The notes: generated by a model from the sequence alone, not told the origin. Positions 35,019-46,627 are shown, numbered from the stretch's first letter. The stretch is DNA of 64,000 bases from Chaetorhynchus papuensis (GCA_013396525.1 VWYX01000860.1:186984-250983); one strand, 5' to 3'. Translations and numbers: made by a program.

Positions 35019-35216
35019 GGCCGAGCCGGTGCTGTCCCGGATCCAGGAGAACAGGAAGAGGGTGATCCTGCCCTCCATAGACAACATCAAGCAGGACAAC
35101 TTCGAGGTGCAGCGCTACGAGAACTCAGCTCACGGCTACAGCTGGGAGCTCTGGTGCATGTACATCAGCCCCCCCAAGGACTGGTGGGACGCCGGGGACC
35201 CCTCCCTGCCCATCAG
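35019..35216 (+). CDS. GALNT17: GALNT17 internal exon C (middle of catalytic domain)
   Basis: The third consecutive exon, 198 bases. The first base completes Trp, giving the family's GWAEP junction with exon B. Sixty-five full codons follow, with AEPVLSRIQENRKRVILPSI, DNIKQDNFEVQRYENSA, HGYSWELWCMYISPP and KDWWDAGDPSLPI. The last two bases (ag) start a split Arg codon. It encodes the second part of catalytic subdomain A, about residues 255-321. The acceptor is a strong pyrimidine tract ending in cag at 35016-35018. The donor is gtacgg at 35217. Both ends are phase 2 and the length is divisible by 3, so skipping this exon would keep the frame. A G-rich tandem repeat starts about 10 bases after the donor. 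The next expected exon, beginning near a TPAMIG-like segment, was not found in the remaining 28.8 kb, so the following intron is long, as is known for this gene. Confidence 0.94.
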
Positions 35217-35225
35217 GTACGGCCA

Positions 35226-35461
35226 GACCTGGGGGCACTCACTGACCAGGGCTGGGGGCACTCACTGCCCAGGCCTGGGGGCATTCACTGACCAGGCCTG
35301 GGGGCACTCACTGACCAGGACTGGGGGCACCGGGGCTGGGGTCACTCACTGACCAGGCCTGGGGGCACTCACTGACCAGGGCTGGGGGCACTCACTGACC
35401 AGGGCTGGGGGCACCGGGGCTGGGGTCACTCACTGACCAGGCCTGGGGGCACTCACTGACC
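35226..35461. repeat. G-rich 23/24-bp minisatellite directly after exon C
   Basis: About ten units containing ctgggggcactcactgacca, some with the variant ctgggggcaccggggctggg that recurs as a higher-order block. It begins about 10 bases after the donor of exon C and runs into the CR1 at 35484. Each unit has one or two runs of four or five G. Confidence 0.93.
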
Positions 35462-35483
35462 CAGCATCCAGCTCCTGTGGGAG

Positions 35484-35777
35484 AGCTGGAGAGTGACACA
35501 CAGAAGCCTGGAGAGACAGGACACGGGGAATGGCTTCAGACAGAGCGGGGATGGATATTGGGAAGGAATTGTTCCCTGGGAGGGTGGGCAGGCCCTGGCA
35601 CAGGGTGCCCAGAGCAGCTGTGGCTGCCCCTGGATCCCCAGCAGTGCCCAAGGCCAGGCTGGACATTGGGGCTGGGAGCAGCCTGGGACAGTGGGAGGTG
35701 TCCCTGCCCATGGCAGGGGTGGCACTGGGTGGGATTTAAGGTCCCTTCCCACCCAACCCATTCCATGGTTCTATGAA
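35484..35777 (+). mobile_element. CR1 LINE 3'-end fragment
   Basis: Sense CR1 with gacaggacacggggaatggc, gggaaggaattgttccctgg, and the terminus cccattccatggttctatga. Very close in type to 4272 and 46085. Confidence 0.92.
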
Positions 35778-38700
35778 AATGCAGGAAGATGAAGTGAGGC
35801 AGCCACCTTGGAGAGGCAGGGACAACACCATAACCCCCACCAGCTGTGTGACATGAGCCAGGGAGGGTTTGGAAGGGTGAAGGGGTTTGGGAAGGGTGTT
35901 GGTAACAAACCCACTGGGGAGGTGCAGGAGCTGTGCGGATTTGTCCAGCCTTGTGCTGCAGTGCAGGTGACAAAGTGGCTTTGTCCCAGTTCCAGTGCTG
36001 AGTTTGAGCAAACCATGAGGAATGAGGAGGTTATTCCCATGGGATGGGTTGAGTGTGGATCCATGAAACACAGCACTGTGTTTTCCTGAATGGAAAGTCC
36101 CTCTCCTCACAGGGCAAACGTTGGAGAAATGTGTCTCAGGCTGTTGTAACGCTCCAGCTGAAGGGTTGGCAGCTCTGAAATGTGCTCTGGCCCTGCCAGG
36201 CTTCAGGGGTGGGATGGGCCCAAACGCAGAGCAGGAGAGAGGGAAGAGCTGGCTGTGGCTGGGAGCTGGGGCTGCTCGGTGTGCACAGCTCAGAGCTCTT
36301 CCCTCCACAGCCCCCAGGTGTCCCAGGTGTGATCAGGAGTGGTGTCTGGCCAGGTGGGGCGGATCTCCCCGGCTCCTGGTGAGGTTTATCTGGAGAGGCC
36401 TCATCCTCAGGCACGGAGCAGCTGCACGGTGCAGTCCCTGCCTGCTGGGAGTGCTGAACCCAAACTGCTCTGCTGCGGTCACTGACACAACCCCTGCGAG
36501 CTGCAATTAGGTCTGTTCCCATTCACACAGAGACTTCTTGTTGTTCCTTTGGCTCTCTTGTTCCAGGCAGCTCATTCAGCCCTCAGAGGAGGAACTGTCA
36601 GTTTATTCTGGACAGGAATCAGGGCATTGACAAATAAACAGTTATTTTAACCAAATTCAGGCTGCTGGACTTGTTTAAGGATGGCTGGGCCATGCAGAAG
36701 GCAAAGCTGAGGAATCCAAAAGCCTTTGCAGGTGAGGTGTGGGCAGTGTGGTGCTGGCAGCTCCTGCTGGAGCCTCTGGAGGGTGATAAAAGGGGATCAA
36801 CACTGCTGGGATAAACCTTTCCCAGCCAGTAAACACAGAAGTCAGGGAAGAACAACCTCTTTTATTAAGATGAAGTGGTGCAGCTGGGAGATCCAGGAAA
36901 CCTTTGGCACAGGGAGTGTCCCCTGTGACTGTGGCACCACCCTGGGAGCTGGCTGGGCTCCAAAACCTGTCAGTGGAGGTGACTGGGGAAACTGGACCCC
37001 CCAGTGTGAGATTTAAAGGTCTGGAAACACCTTCTGCTCTGCTGTGCTCACAGAATGGGTTGGAGTTGGTGTCAGTGCATTCAGGGGTGGTTAAGGACAA
37101 ACTGGGGCAGAGCCACCTGGGGAGGGACAGCTTTGGTTTGGGGAAGGTGTTTGATGTGAGGGAAGGTGAGGTTTCACTGGTGTTTGGAAGGTGTTTGGTG
37201 TTGGGTTTTGGAAGGTGTTTGATGCAGGGGAGATGAGAAGGCAGAGAATGGTGAGCTGAGGAGTTTCTGAGCTGAGACCTGGGGGGAGCTGGAGGGTTGG
37301 GTGGTCATGAAGAGCTGGAATGGGGAGGTCAGGACCTACACAAGGAGGATTTTGGTTCTTTAGGACGTGGCTTTGCCCCAGGCTCCCCAGATATGAGCCA
37401 GTTTGGGGTTACCACTGAGCCAGGAGTGAATGGGGTCACAGGGATGTTGGACACTTCCACCACACCTTTCTTGTCCTTGGTTTGGTGCTGAGAACCAGAG
37501 GTGCTGCCTGGGGATGGATCTGCTGCTGACCCACAGAAGGGAAGGGTTTGCTGTGGGAGTTGGCTCCTGCTGGCCAGAAGGTCCTGTTGGGTTTTTCTGG
37601 TGCTTGTTTTATCTTAAAAAAAATGTAGGCATGGTGCTAAAATCTGGGTAGGACACTGAGCATCACATCCATGCATTTCAGCTGATTGCAAACAGGCACT
37701 GACAGGAGGAGCTGGGAGAGGTTTTTATCTGGGGTTCCTACAACCTCTGTGCACCCCTTAGGTCTCTTTTGGACACAGTCCTAGAGCAGGGGGTGCCCCA
37801 TTATCCCCATGGCATCCACAGCCTGGTAATGCCAGGGATCTGCCCACTCAGCTCTCAGCTGAAGCACCACGGAAAAGAGATCAGAGGAGGGTTCTGGAGA
37901 CACCTGGATTTGTTAAAGGCACCTGAAATGTGGGTTCTGCTGCTGAGGCCTCAGGGCTTTGAGGGAGCCCAGGGGAAGGACACAGCCCTGAGGCACCCAG
38001 GAACCTCCCAGGCCTATTTGATAATCAAACAGCTGAAATATCATCGCCAGCAGGCACTGGGGGAGGGCTGGAGAAGATAAATGGGCAGTGTCCCCAGCAG
38101 GAGAGCAATGACACTGCTGTCCCACTGTGGAGCTACACGGGAGCAGAAACAACGACTGCAGTCACTTTTGTGCCACACAGTGCTCTGAAATCTGCCCTTT
38201 GGAGCAGTATTGGCATGGAAGGGACACCAGAGCAGTGCTCCATGTAACCAGGCATGGGATTGGAGGGGGGTTGGGAATTACAGCACACAGAGGCACATCA
38301 GCTTTTTAGAGATATTTCAGGATAAAAGGGTGGGAGTGAAGTAAAGAGTTTCTCTCTTATTTTTGGGTTTACTCTCGGTGTGTGGGGACTGTGGCAGCCC
38401 CAGGAGAAGTTCCCTGCCCACCAGAGAGAGCTGCTCCAGCCCTGTGAGCCCACAAGTGACCAAATCCATTCAGTGGGGACTGGAGACAGAACCTGTGGCT
38501 GTGTCTGGGGCAGCTTTCTCTCGTGGCTAATTCCCAGATATGATTATCCAGGCAGAGAGCTGATGGCCTCTTTGAAATGAAATTCATCTAAAGTATGGCC
38601 CAGTCTCAAACTGGCTCCTGCTTTATCCAGCAAGACCCTGCAAGAAGCAGCCTCACTGAACCCCTGGGAGGAATTCTGCTCTAACACCTGGGCTCTGCAG

Positions 38701-39539
38701 TTCATCTTCTGCTGGATTTTTGTCACATTCACATTTCAAATGCTGACACACCAAAGATCCCCCCAGTCTCAGCACTAGCTGGGCTTGATTTCTCAGCCAG
38801 GCTTGCCTTGCCAGGCTCTGCCTACCTCTGTGCAGGAGATGAAATTGTGATTGCAGGGTAATGGATCATGGCTGAATTAGGTCTCCCAGGAGAGGCAGAA
38901 AATGACATTTGAAATGGTCATCACAGAGATCCTGATCTTCCCCAGAGCGAGCTCCTGCAGGATTTCCTGGTGCTGCTGAGCGTTAGGAGGGAATCTGTGC
39001 CTGCATTCCGTGTCTGGATGTGCTTTGCTGTGGAGATGTAGCCAGGATTTATCCAGTTATTGATGACAGGCATTGATCAGAGTTTGCTGAGGGTCCAGAA
39101 ACCTGTGAGGCCACAAAAAATTGGAGGGAAGCTGATGCTGATGCTGTGGGAAATCCAAGTGAGATCTTTGGAGATGCTGTGAAACAGCAGGTTGATGACC
39201 TGATCTTGGGGTATCCCATGGTGGCATCCAGCTTTTTAGCATCTCCAGGAATGATTTATTTCCCACTGACAGAACATGAGCTTTTTTGAGGTTCGTTGAG
39301 GTCTGGAGCCTGCTGTTTCACTGGTGCCAGGATGATTTTTGTCTTTTCTTTTATACCCCTGTTATACCTTTTTACAATTTCTGGATTCTTGGTGCTTTTT
39401 GCCTCTATTCTTGGACTCGTTTGTTAAGCTGGGAGACTGAACATTTGAGAAGCTTCGTAGTGAGGGATCAGTGTGCCCAGAGCCCAAGGTCCTCTCCAGA
39501 ACACATTCTGTAAACTGAGATAGAACCATCCAGGGGAAG
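35778..39539. other. 3' intron, nothing recognised except small repeats
   Basis: No GALNT17 exon downstream of exon C is visible, and no CR1 copy was recognised across this 3.8 kb, which makes it an unusually CR1-poor block for this window. The decayed repeat at 37140 is listed separately. Confidence 0.55.
37140..37226. repeat. Imperfect repeats of ggaaggtgtttg
   Basis: The motif ggaaggtgtttg(a/g)tg occurs three times within 90 bases, with related gtgaggtttcactggtgttt between. It is a decayed tandem array. Confidence 0.65.
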
Positions 39540-39780
39540 GTTCCTTGGGGAGGGGGGCTCATTCGAGCCTCTCATTGGGGAATCTTTGATAGATGTGCTA
39601 ATTAGTAACACCTACAGTGTTAGACCAGATCTTTGGTGGGTGTGCACTGCGGGGTGCATGGAGGTGCATTCGACCTGGACATGGTGCACCTAAGGATCCT
39701 TAAAATAAATCCCAAGGTAACATCCCTTTTTCCCCTCTAACCATGTTTGACTCTTGATTTTAAGACCAGGAAAAGGCATC
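39540..39780 (+). mobile_element. Probable LTR (family 4), 3' part with polyadenylation signal
   Basis: Contains ggggggctcattcgagcctc, gtgttagaccagatctttgg and AATAAA at about 39704, and ends around ccaggaaaaggca. The last 76 bases (39705-39780) recur in reverse complement at 42077-42153, which supports a dispersed LTR. The left boundary is not defined, and no target-site duplication was found. Confidence 0.6.
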
Positions 39781-40743
39781 CAAACCACATTGTGAGATGC
39801 CAGGTCTGCTCATTCCTTGACTGCACCACCTCCCTGGACAGACTGGATTATTTACAATGTAATTTCCTGACTTTCTCTTTGCCTTTTCCACACCTGGCTG
39901 TGCCAAGCAGTGGAGGCAGAGGCTCAGTGGCTCCCTTGAGCAACCCCCACGAGGTGCTGGAGCTGGAGAAGCCCTCAGGTGGCTCCAGAGGTGACAAGAA
40001 GCCTCTTTGCAAGCCTGCCAGGCACGGATGGCAGCTGGGAGGCAGCTTTTAGATTAAACTGGGCTTCACACGGGGCTTTTTGCTGCAGATGTTTTATGTG
40101 GCACTTCATCTTTGCTGGTGCTGGGAGACAAAAGCTCGTTTAATTAGAATTAAGATCATTGTGAGGAGGAAATGGGGTTTGAGAGTTATGGATCGGGAAA
40201 CAATAGAAGGGCTGATAGGTTTGGGGTTTTTTATAAAGATGAAAATAATGTTAATTAACCCACCCAATTACCTGCTGTCTCAGCCTCACAAATGTTAATG
40301 AATTGGCTCTTGCAGTGTACTTAGGAAAGAGCAAACTTCACCCCAGGTGTGGGAATGATGCAGGGGTAGAGATAGGAAAACCAGAGGGGTTTTAGGTTAT
40401 TGAGTATGGCCCACGAGTGGACAGAAGGTTCTGCTGCTTAACAAAATGTTTGTGTCTAATTAAAGCGTTCCTCAGTCCCAGAGCTCAGGGGTGCTGAGCT
40501 GCCCCTCTCTGGTGGCTGGGCTTTCATTGGTGGTAGGGCCTTAGGGATTTGTGGTGGGATCATTATTATATTTATTTATTAATTCCAGAAACCACTAACT
40601 ATTGATTTTTCCATGGGGCTTCCTGCAGCCATCATCCCACGATGGTGTTCAAAAGCCCAGAGGTGTTTTCTTCATTTTAATTAAACAAATGCTGTTTCTT
40701 TCCTCATTTAGTCTAATTCCTAGGAATTAGGAATTCACTGTAT

Positions 40744-41184
40744 TGATGCTTTAAGAGGCCACCTAGAAACAGAGACTAGACAGGAGTAAAGGGAATAAAG
40801 GTGGGGATTTATTGGAAAGGCCCTCAAAGGTACCCCTGGGGAGCCAGAGGCTGCTGCCCAGATGGGCCCCGAGATGGACGAGAGGCCACGAGTTCTTCAC
40901 ACTTTGATAGGTTTGGTTCATTTGCATCTCAGGGTTAATTCTCCAATTAAAGCTTCAGTTTAATGATGGAATTCCCCTCAGCTTGCCCCCCTCTCAGAAG
41001 CTCTTTGGTTTATACTTTTTGGGCCTAGGATGGTCTGGGTGTCCTTGGAGAGCAGGCCCGGAGAGGCTTTGTTGTGTGTGCCCAGCAGGAGAGAGCAGAA
41101 ATGAACAGGCTCCAGGAAACTGCAGAGTTCCACACTGAGCAGTGCAGGGCTTGAAAAATATAAAAGTTAAAACCTAAGGCATCA
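40744..41184 (-). mobile_element. Solo LTR (family 2), copy B
   Basis: A 441-base element, reverse complement of the 29212 family, with terminal tgatgcttta/taaggcatca. Flanks gtat (40740-40743) and gtaa (41185-41188) match at 3 of 4 bases, consistent with a decayed 4-bp duplication. The AATAAA signal is kept in reverse complement near 40808. Confidence 0.88.
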
Positions 41185-41782
41185 GTAACAGCCTGAAACT
41201 TCTGTGCACACAGGATTTGCACAAACTCTGAAATAGCCATGGGCTCTTGGGAATAACCTCTGCTGCCATTAAATGATGGAAGAGGATCTCCATGCCTGGG
41301 ACAAGTCGTTCCTGTAGCACATCCCCAGCCTTGCAGGGTTAACAAGGTGCCCATCAGACCCTCAGTAACAGATTCAGACAGGTTTGCTTAAACTCTTATA
41401 AATAATTGCATCACTGTTGGGGTGCTCAAGGTGGCAGAAGGCATCTCAGGGATGGTGCAAACTGCTGGACACAGGTGTGAGGAAAAGGCAGAATTTTCAG
41501 GATATTTCCTGGGTTTCTGATGGTTTGTTTTGAAAAAATCTTGAGGTGTTTGTACAAAATGCTGAATATTTTTTAAATTGGTTCTTTCTGGCTTTAACAT
41601 CTCCACACTGCAGGAAGATCCCTGATTCTGTGTGAAGATGGTTGTAAAATGTTCTCACTCTTCTGGCATTTGGAAGTTGAGGGGAAGATTTCCATAGGAG
41701 CCAGATGTGGGGCAATGAAGTGAGAATTTGTTTTTGGAAACCTCCTCTGGAATGTGTGAGAAGATGCTTGTGTTTGATTAGA

Positions 41783-41846
41783 GGGATGGGATGGGATGGG
41801 ATGGGATGGGATGGGATGGGATGGGATGGGATGGGATGGGATGGGA
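41783..41846. repeat. (GGGAT)n microsatellite, about 12 units
   Basis: Near-perfect pentanucleotide array of gggat, with runs of three G every five bases on the gene's sense strand. It could fold into a G-quadruplex. Confidence 0.97.
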
Positions 41847-42076
41847 ATGTCCCAACAGCTGCAGAAGGCTCATGGAGCTCTTCAGTGGCTTCATACGAAA
41901 CTTAAACAGATAAAATTTAAATCAAACAGGAAGATAAGATGCTGGCACTGGTGATCCACCCCAGGCTCTAAAGCTGCTCTCCTTGAGCAGGTCAAGGAGG
42001 CCAAAGCTCTGTGTTGGCCACCCAAATGATTTATCTCCCTTGGGGTCTGGTTCTCCTCCATCCCTGTACTGGCTGT

Positions 42077-42153
42077 GATGCCTTTTCCTGGTCTTAAAAT
42101 CAAGAGTCAAACACGGTTAGAAGGGAAAAAGGGATTTTACCTTGGGATTTATT
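42077..42153 (-). mobile_element. LTR (family 4) end, inverted copy, cut by gap
   Basis: Reverse complement of 39705-39780: gatgccttttcctggtctta through cttgggatttatt, at which point the sequence becomes N. The visible part is only the terminal 76 bases. Confidence 0.75.
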
Positions 42154-42588
42154 NNNNNNNNNNNNNNNNNNNNNNNNNNNNNNNNNNNNNNNNNNNNNNN
42201 NNNNNNNNNNNNNNNNNNNNNNNNNNNNNNNNNNNNNNNNNNNNNNNNNNNNNNNNNNNNNNNNNNNNNNNNNNNNNNNNNNNNNNNNNNNNNNNNNNNN
42301 NNNNNNNNNNNNNNNNNNNNNNNNNNNNNNNNNNNNNNNNNNNNNNNNNNNNNNNNNNNNNNNNNNNNNNNNNNNNNNNNNNNNNNNNNNNNNNNNNNNN
42401 NNNNNNNNNNNNNNNNNNNNNNNNNNNNNNNNNNNNNNNNNNNNNNNNNNNNNNNNNNNNNNNNNNNNNNNNNNNNNNNNNNNNNNNNNNNNNNNNNNNN
42501 NNNNNNNNNNNNNNNNNNNNNNNNNNNNNNNNNNNNNNNNNNNNNNNNNNNNNNNNNNNNNNNNNNNNNNNNNNNNNNTCATCCTGGC
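42154..42588. other. Assembly gap (N run, 435 bases)
   Basis: Uninterrupted N directly following the inverted LTR end. The gap most likely contains the rest of that LTR, whose other copy lies only 2.4 kb away. Confidence 1.
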
Positions 42589-42647
42589 ATCAGCTGCAGT
42601 TCCATGTCAGGGCTCAGCATCATTTCCAGCAAAATCCTTGGAGCCCC

Positions 42648-42802
42648 AAAAGGTTCCCAGCATGGGAGCAACCTGGCAGTGTCCCAGGCCAGGCTGGACA
42701 GAGCTGGGACAGTGGAAGGTGTCCCTGCCCATGGCAGGGGTGGCACTGGATGGGCTTTAAGGCCCTCCCAACCCAAACCCTTCAGGGATTCTGTGGCTCT
42801 TC
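42648..42802 (+). mobile_element. CR1 LINE 3'-end fragment
   Basis: Sense fragment with gtgtcccaggccaggctgga, tgggacagtggaaggtgtcc and the terminus aacccttcagggattctgtg. Confidence 0.88.
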
Positions 42803-43007
42803 CCCAGGCAAGGCTTCGTTGGTGCTTCTGCAAAGAGCTGCTGCAAACATCTTGTTGTGTAAAAACCTCAACAAAATCAAACCCATCCATCCTCAGCTCC
42901 TGGAGCCTTGTGCTTCCAGGGATGCAAAGCTGAAACCCAAGGCCTGATCACTCCTGGCTGCCACAGAGAATGAAGCTCTGAAAACCTGAAAACAAAGAAC
43001 AGAAGAA

Positions 43008-43131
43008 TCCTAGAATCCCAGAAGATTTTGAGTTGGAAAGGACTTTATAGTCCATCCTGTTCCAGCATGGGCAGGGACACCTTCCACTGTCCCAGGGTCC
43101 TCCAAGCCCCGTCCAGCCTGGCCTTGTAGAG
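43008..43131 (-). mobile_element. CR1 LINE 3'-end fragment, antisense
   Basis: Starts agaatcccagaagattttga, continues gcagggacaccttccactgt and stops at gcctggccttgta. More diverged than the neighbouring copies. Confidence 0.85.
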
Positions 43132-44513
43132 AAGAAATTGAGGGATTTTTTTTTTTGTTTAATTAGTGTCAGTCTTGTTTGGGCTCGGAATGCAGGAGAG
43201 GAAAGATTTAGGTCAGAATCACGACCTCAATAACTTTGTCATCCGTCTCCAGATTAAATTAAAACCATCAAGTGCTTTATCAGCTTCTAAAGTACTCCAG
43301 CAAGAACCTCTTCAGTGTTCTCAGTCTGGGTTTTCCTTTTAGTGCTGAGGGCTTTTTGCAGATGATTTGAGGCCACATTGTAAAAAATCTTTTAATTGAC
43401 TTTCTCAATTTTTATGTTAACGGTACTGGGAGAAGTGATCCTCAGCTGGCTGCACAAAGTGACTTTCACTCCCTGGTGTGCTAATTTGAAGCTCTTAAAC
43501 CTCCCAGAGATTCCCTGTGGTGTGAGAAAGCTGCCATGGACGTGTTGGAGCTCGGATTGCTGCTGTTGGGCCCCTTTACGAGGAATCCTTCATCTGCTGG
43601 TTTTTAATGTCTCTTAATTTAGTGCCAAGTGTAAAGAAGGCTCTGTAATAATTTGTAACGGTGTCAGGTTTTACAAGATGAGCAGATCGATGTCACTGCC
43701 TGGAGAGCCTCTGCAGAGGGGGCACCTGAGGTTTGTGCACCTGGAGCCGGCTGGCAGCAGCCCGGGGGATGAGCAGGATCTCCATGGATGTCAGTGCTGG
43801 ATCTCATTTCAGATCTTGGTATTCTTGGAAGACTTGCCTTGGGGTTGGCTGCACCCAGAGCAGAAGATCCAAACCTTGCTGAAACCTGGCAAGGTCCCCA
43901 CCAAGCAGCAGGGTTTGGGAGAGGGCCCAAAGCCGTGTGGTTCTTCTGTGAGTCAGGGAGAAGTTTCTGGAGTGGAGGGTCTGTGTTTGTGCAGCTCCCC
44001 AGTGTTGTGGGCAGGGCTGTCACAGGGCCCTGGACGGGCTCGTGCCTGGCTGGTCTGGCCAAGTGACCTTGCAAAGCAGAGTTTGAGCACTCCTGAGGTG
44101 GGACATCTGGGGGCATGGAGTGGGATTTGGGTTCAGTATTAAACACCTGCCCCAGGGAAGGAACGGGGGAGATGCACCCATGGGTGCTGAGCCTCCAGGC
44201 CAGCTTGGTGCAGATGGAACCCCCTGGAGCCCTGCCCAGCCTTGGGTGGGGCTTCTCGTCACCAGAACATTTCCCTGCTTTGCCTGAGAAGAGGCTGGCT
44301 GGAGTCAGGAGAGTAATTTGGGGGTTCCTTGGTTGTTTCAGTGATTCCTGGGTGAAAATAAATGCAGAAAGTGTTTCTTTGCTCATTGATGATGGAGCAA
44401 ATTCCATCATCGTTCTGGGAATCCTGGGACACTTAGAAAGGTTTTATGGCTGTGATTGTCCCTCTCTGCTCGGCACCAGGGGCAGTTTGGGGTTGTGTAA
44501 GATCCAGAGTTCC

Positions 44514-44652
44514 TGGAGATGATCCAAAGGAGGGACAGGGAGGTGGTGAAGGGCCGGGAGGGGTGGGATTGTTGGGGTGTCTGTGCAGGGCCAGGAGTTG
44601 GGTCAATGATCCTGTGGGTCCCTTCTAGCTCAGATTATTCTGTGAATCCACA
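44514..44652 (+). mobile_element. CR1 LINE 3'-end fragment
   Basis: Contains gattgttggggtgtctgtgc, ggtcccttctagctcagatt and the terminus attctgtgaatcc. Same subtype as 27391 and 57465. Confidence 0.82.
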
Positions 44653-44879
44653 AAACCACCACTCCAGGCCAAATCAAAGGTGTTACTGCAAGTCAAACTT
44701 AAATCCTTCAAGCACCAGTCAGGCCCTGGAAACTGGGCAGGGACACTGAGCCTCTGGCTTGTCCCTTCACGGGGAGAACAGAGGTGCAGGCAAGGGAGCA
44801 AATTCTCCTTCCTGAAGGGAGCCGTAGTTTATTGGTGGGAAATGTTCATGTAATCCATTTTCATGAAGAAAACCACGCT

Positions 44880-45560
44880 GGCCATACTGGAAGCGTTTGC
44901 TTTTGTATTTTTAGAGCTTTGCATAAGAGAATTATTTTGATTAAAAAGAAAAAAAAAATTATGCTCCTGGTTGAAAAAAAAACAAAAACTACTCGCACTG
45001 ACAGAACTTTAATCTGAGCCCAAGTCACAAAAACAGCCTTTATTGATGTCAGAGTTGCTTTAGAAATGGAAAGAGTAAACAGGATTTGGCCTTTAATTTG
45101 TGAAGGGTTTTGATTTTTCAGAGGCATTAAAGAGACAGAAAAGATGGGTACTGAATTATTTAACAATTGCTAGGAAAATTAAGCTTCAGAGAGCCTGTTT
45201 TCACTGCAATAATCTTATTAATGAAAACAAAACAATCTGGGGCAGCACCAATATTCGGAGCTCACACCCCGCTGCCTGAATTGTTTCCGAGTGGTCCATG
45301 AAGTGATTTTGGAAGCCAAAGCCAAGCTGAGCCTTTTCTGTGGTCTGTTCACACTTCCCAGGAGAAAGCTGCTGTTGATGGATTATCCAAACATATTTTC
45401 CCTCTAAAATCCAAAGCAGAGGGGAAAAATATGCGAGGAGGAGTTGGGGGAATTTGGCTTTTTGAAGTGTTTTTTTCATTGGCAGATGGCTTTTAAGTGA
45501 TTTATTGGCCAAAACCAATCCATTTTCATTAGAAAGCAAGTATTTAATGACTTTGGAGGT
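44880..45560. other. AT-rich, repeat-free island in the 3' intron
   Basis: About 680 bases of AT-rich unique sequence with oligo-A runs and many TAAT/ATTA motifs (gaattattttgattaaaaag, caataatcttattaatgaaa). There is no CR1, LTR or coding signal. It is the largest such island I noticed and a candidate conserved regulatory element. The basis is composition only. Confidence 0.4.
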
Positions 45561-46084
45561 GGGGACTCAAAACAAAGCAGTGATAATCGAGCTGACAGCG
45601 CTCGGTGACAAAGCAGAGCAGCCCTTCATCAAACAGACTTTGGAGAGTGTTTGAGAGCCAGTGCTGAGGGCTATGATTTCCTTTCATGTGCACTTTAATT
45701 CACTGTCCTTTGCAGTCAGTGGTGCATAAATAGGCCCAGATTAAATTAAAGGAAAAATGGATCCTTGCTCTCATCCTCAGGGGCTGCAGCAGTAAGTGTT
45801 GGATGCCCTGGGAGCTCCCAGCCCCTCAGCCTTGGAGCACTGGAGGTTTTACAAACTCTGCCATCCCTCCCTGCCCAGAGCCCCTCCTGCTGCTTTGTGC
45901 TGGAGAGTCTGAACTGAACCTTCCCGAGATTCCACCCTGGAATGGTTTCCTGGTGCTTGTGGAGTGTCTGCCCCGGGCTGTGAGCAGGGCCCTGGCAGAC
46001 CCAGCCAGGCAGAGCCATCTCCCTTCATCCTGGGTCTCCAGCACAGCTTTGGAAATCTGCAAATGGCAAATCTGAGGGAGAGCA

Positions 46085-46627
46085 CTTGGGAGGGTCCTGA
46101 CGGTCCATGAGACCCCACCTGCAGAGCTGCCCCAGCCCTGGCCCAGCACAGGGAGCACCTGGAGCTGCTGGAGGAGTCCAGAGGAGGCTCCAGGGTGATC
46201 AGAGGGATGGAGCAGCTCTGCTGAGAGGAAAGGCTGGGAGAGCTGGGAATGTTCACCTGGAGAGGAGAAGCTTTGGGGTGAGCTCACTGTGGCCTTCCAG
46301 GACCTGAAGGGGCTACAGGAAAGATGGAGAGAGACTTTGGAAAGGGATGGAGGGACAGGACAAGGCAGGTGGCATTAAACTGAGAGTGGGTTTAGATGGG
46401 ATATTGGGATGGAATTCCCATCTAATCCTGAGGGTGGGCAGGCCCTGGCACAGGGTGCCCAGAGCAGCTGTGGCTGCCCCTGGATCCCTGGCAGTGCCCA
46501 AGGCCAGGCTGGATGGGGCTTGGAGCAGCCTGGGACAGTGGGAGGTGTCCCTGCCCATGGCAGGGGTGGCACTGGGTGGGCTTTAAGGGCCCTCCCAACC
46601 CAACCCAACCCATTCCATGGTTCCATG
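46085..46627 (+). mobile_element. CR1 LINE fragment, longest copy (about 540 bases)
   Basis: Sense CR1 extending farther 5' than the other copies: agctgccccagccctggccc, ctggagctgctggaggagtc, gagagctgggaatgttcacc, then the common 3' block and the terminus aacccattccatggttccat. No intact reverse transcriptase frame. Confidence 0.92.

Noticed and set aside
39540..39600. Retroviral tRNA primer-binding site near ggggggctcattcgagcctc
   Set aside because: It only vaguely resembles a proline-tRNA primer site, lacks the expected TGG start followed by an exact 18-base match, and no viral genes follow.
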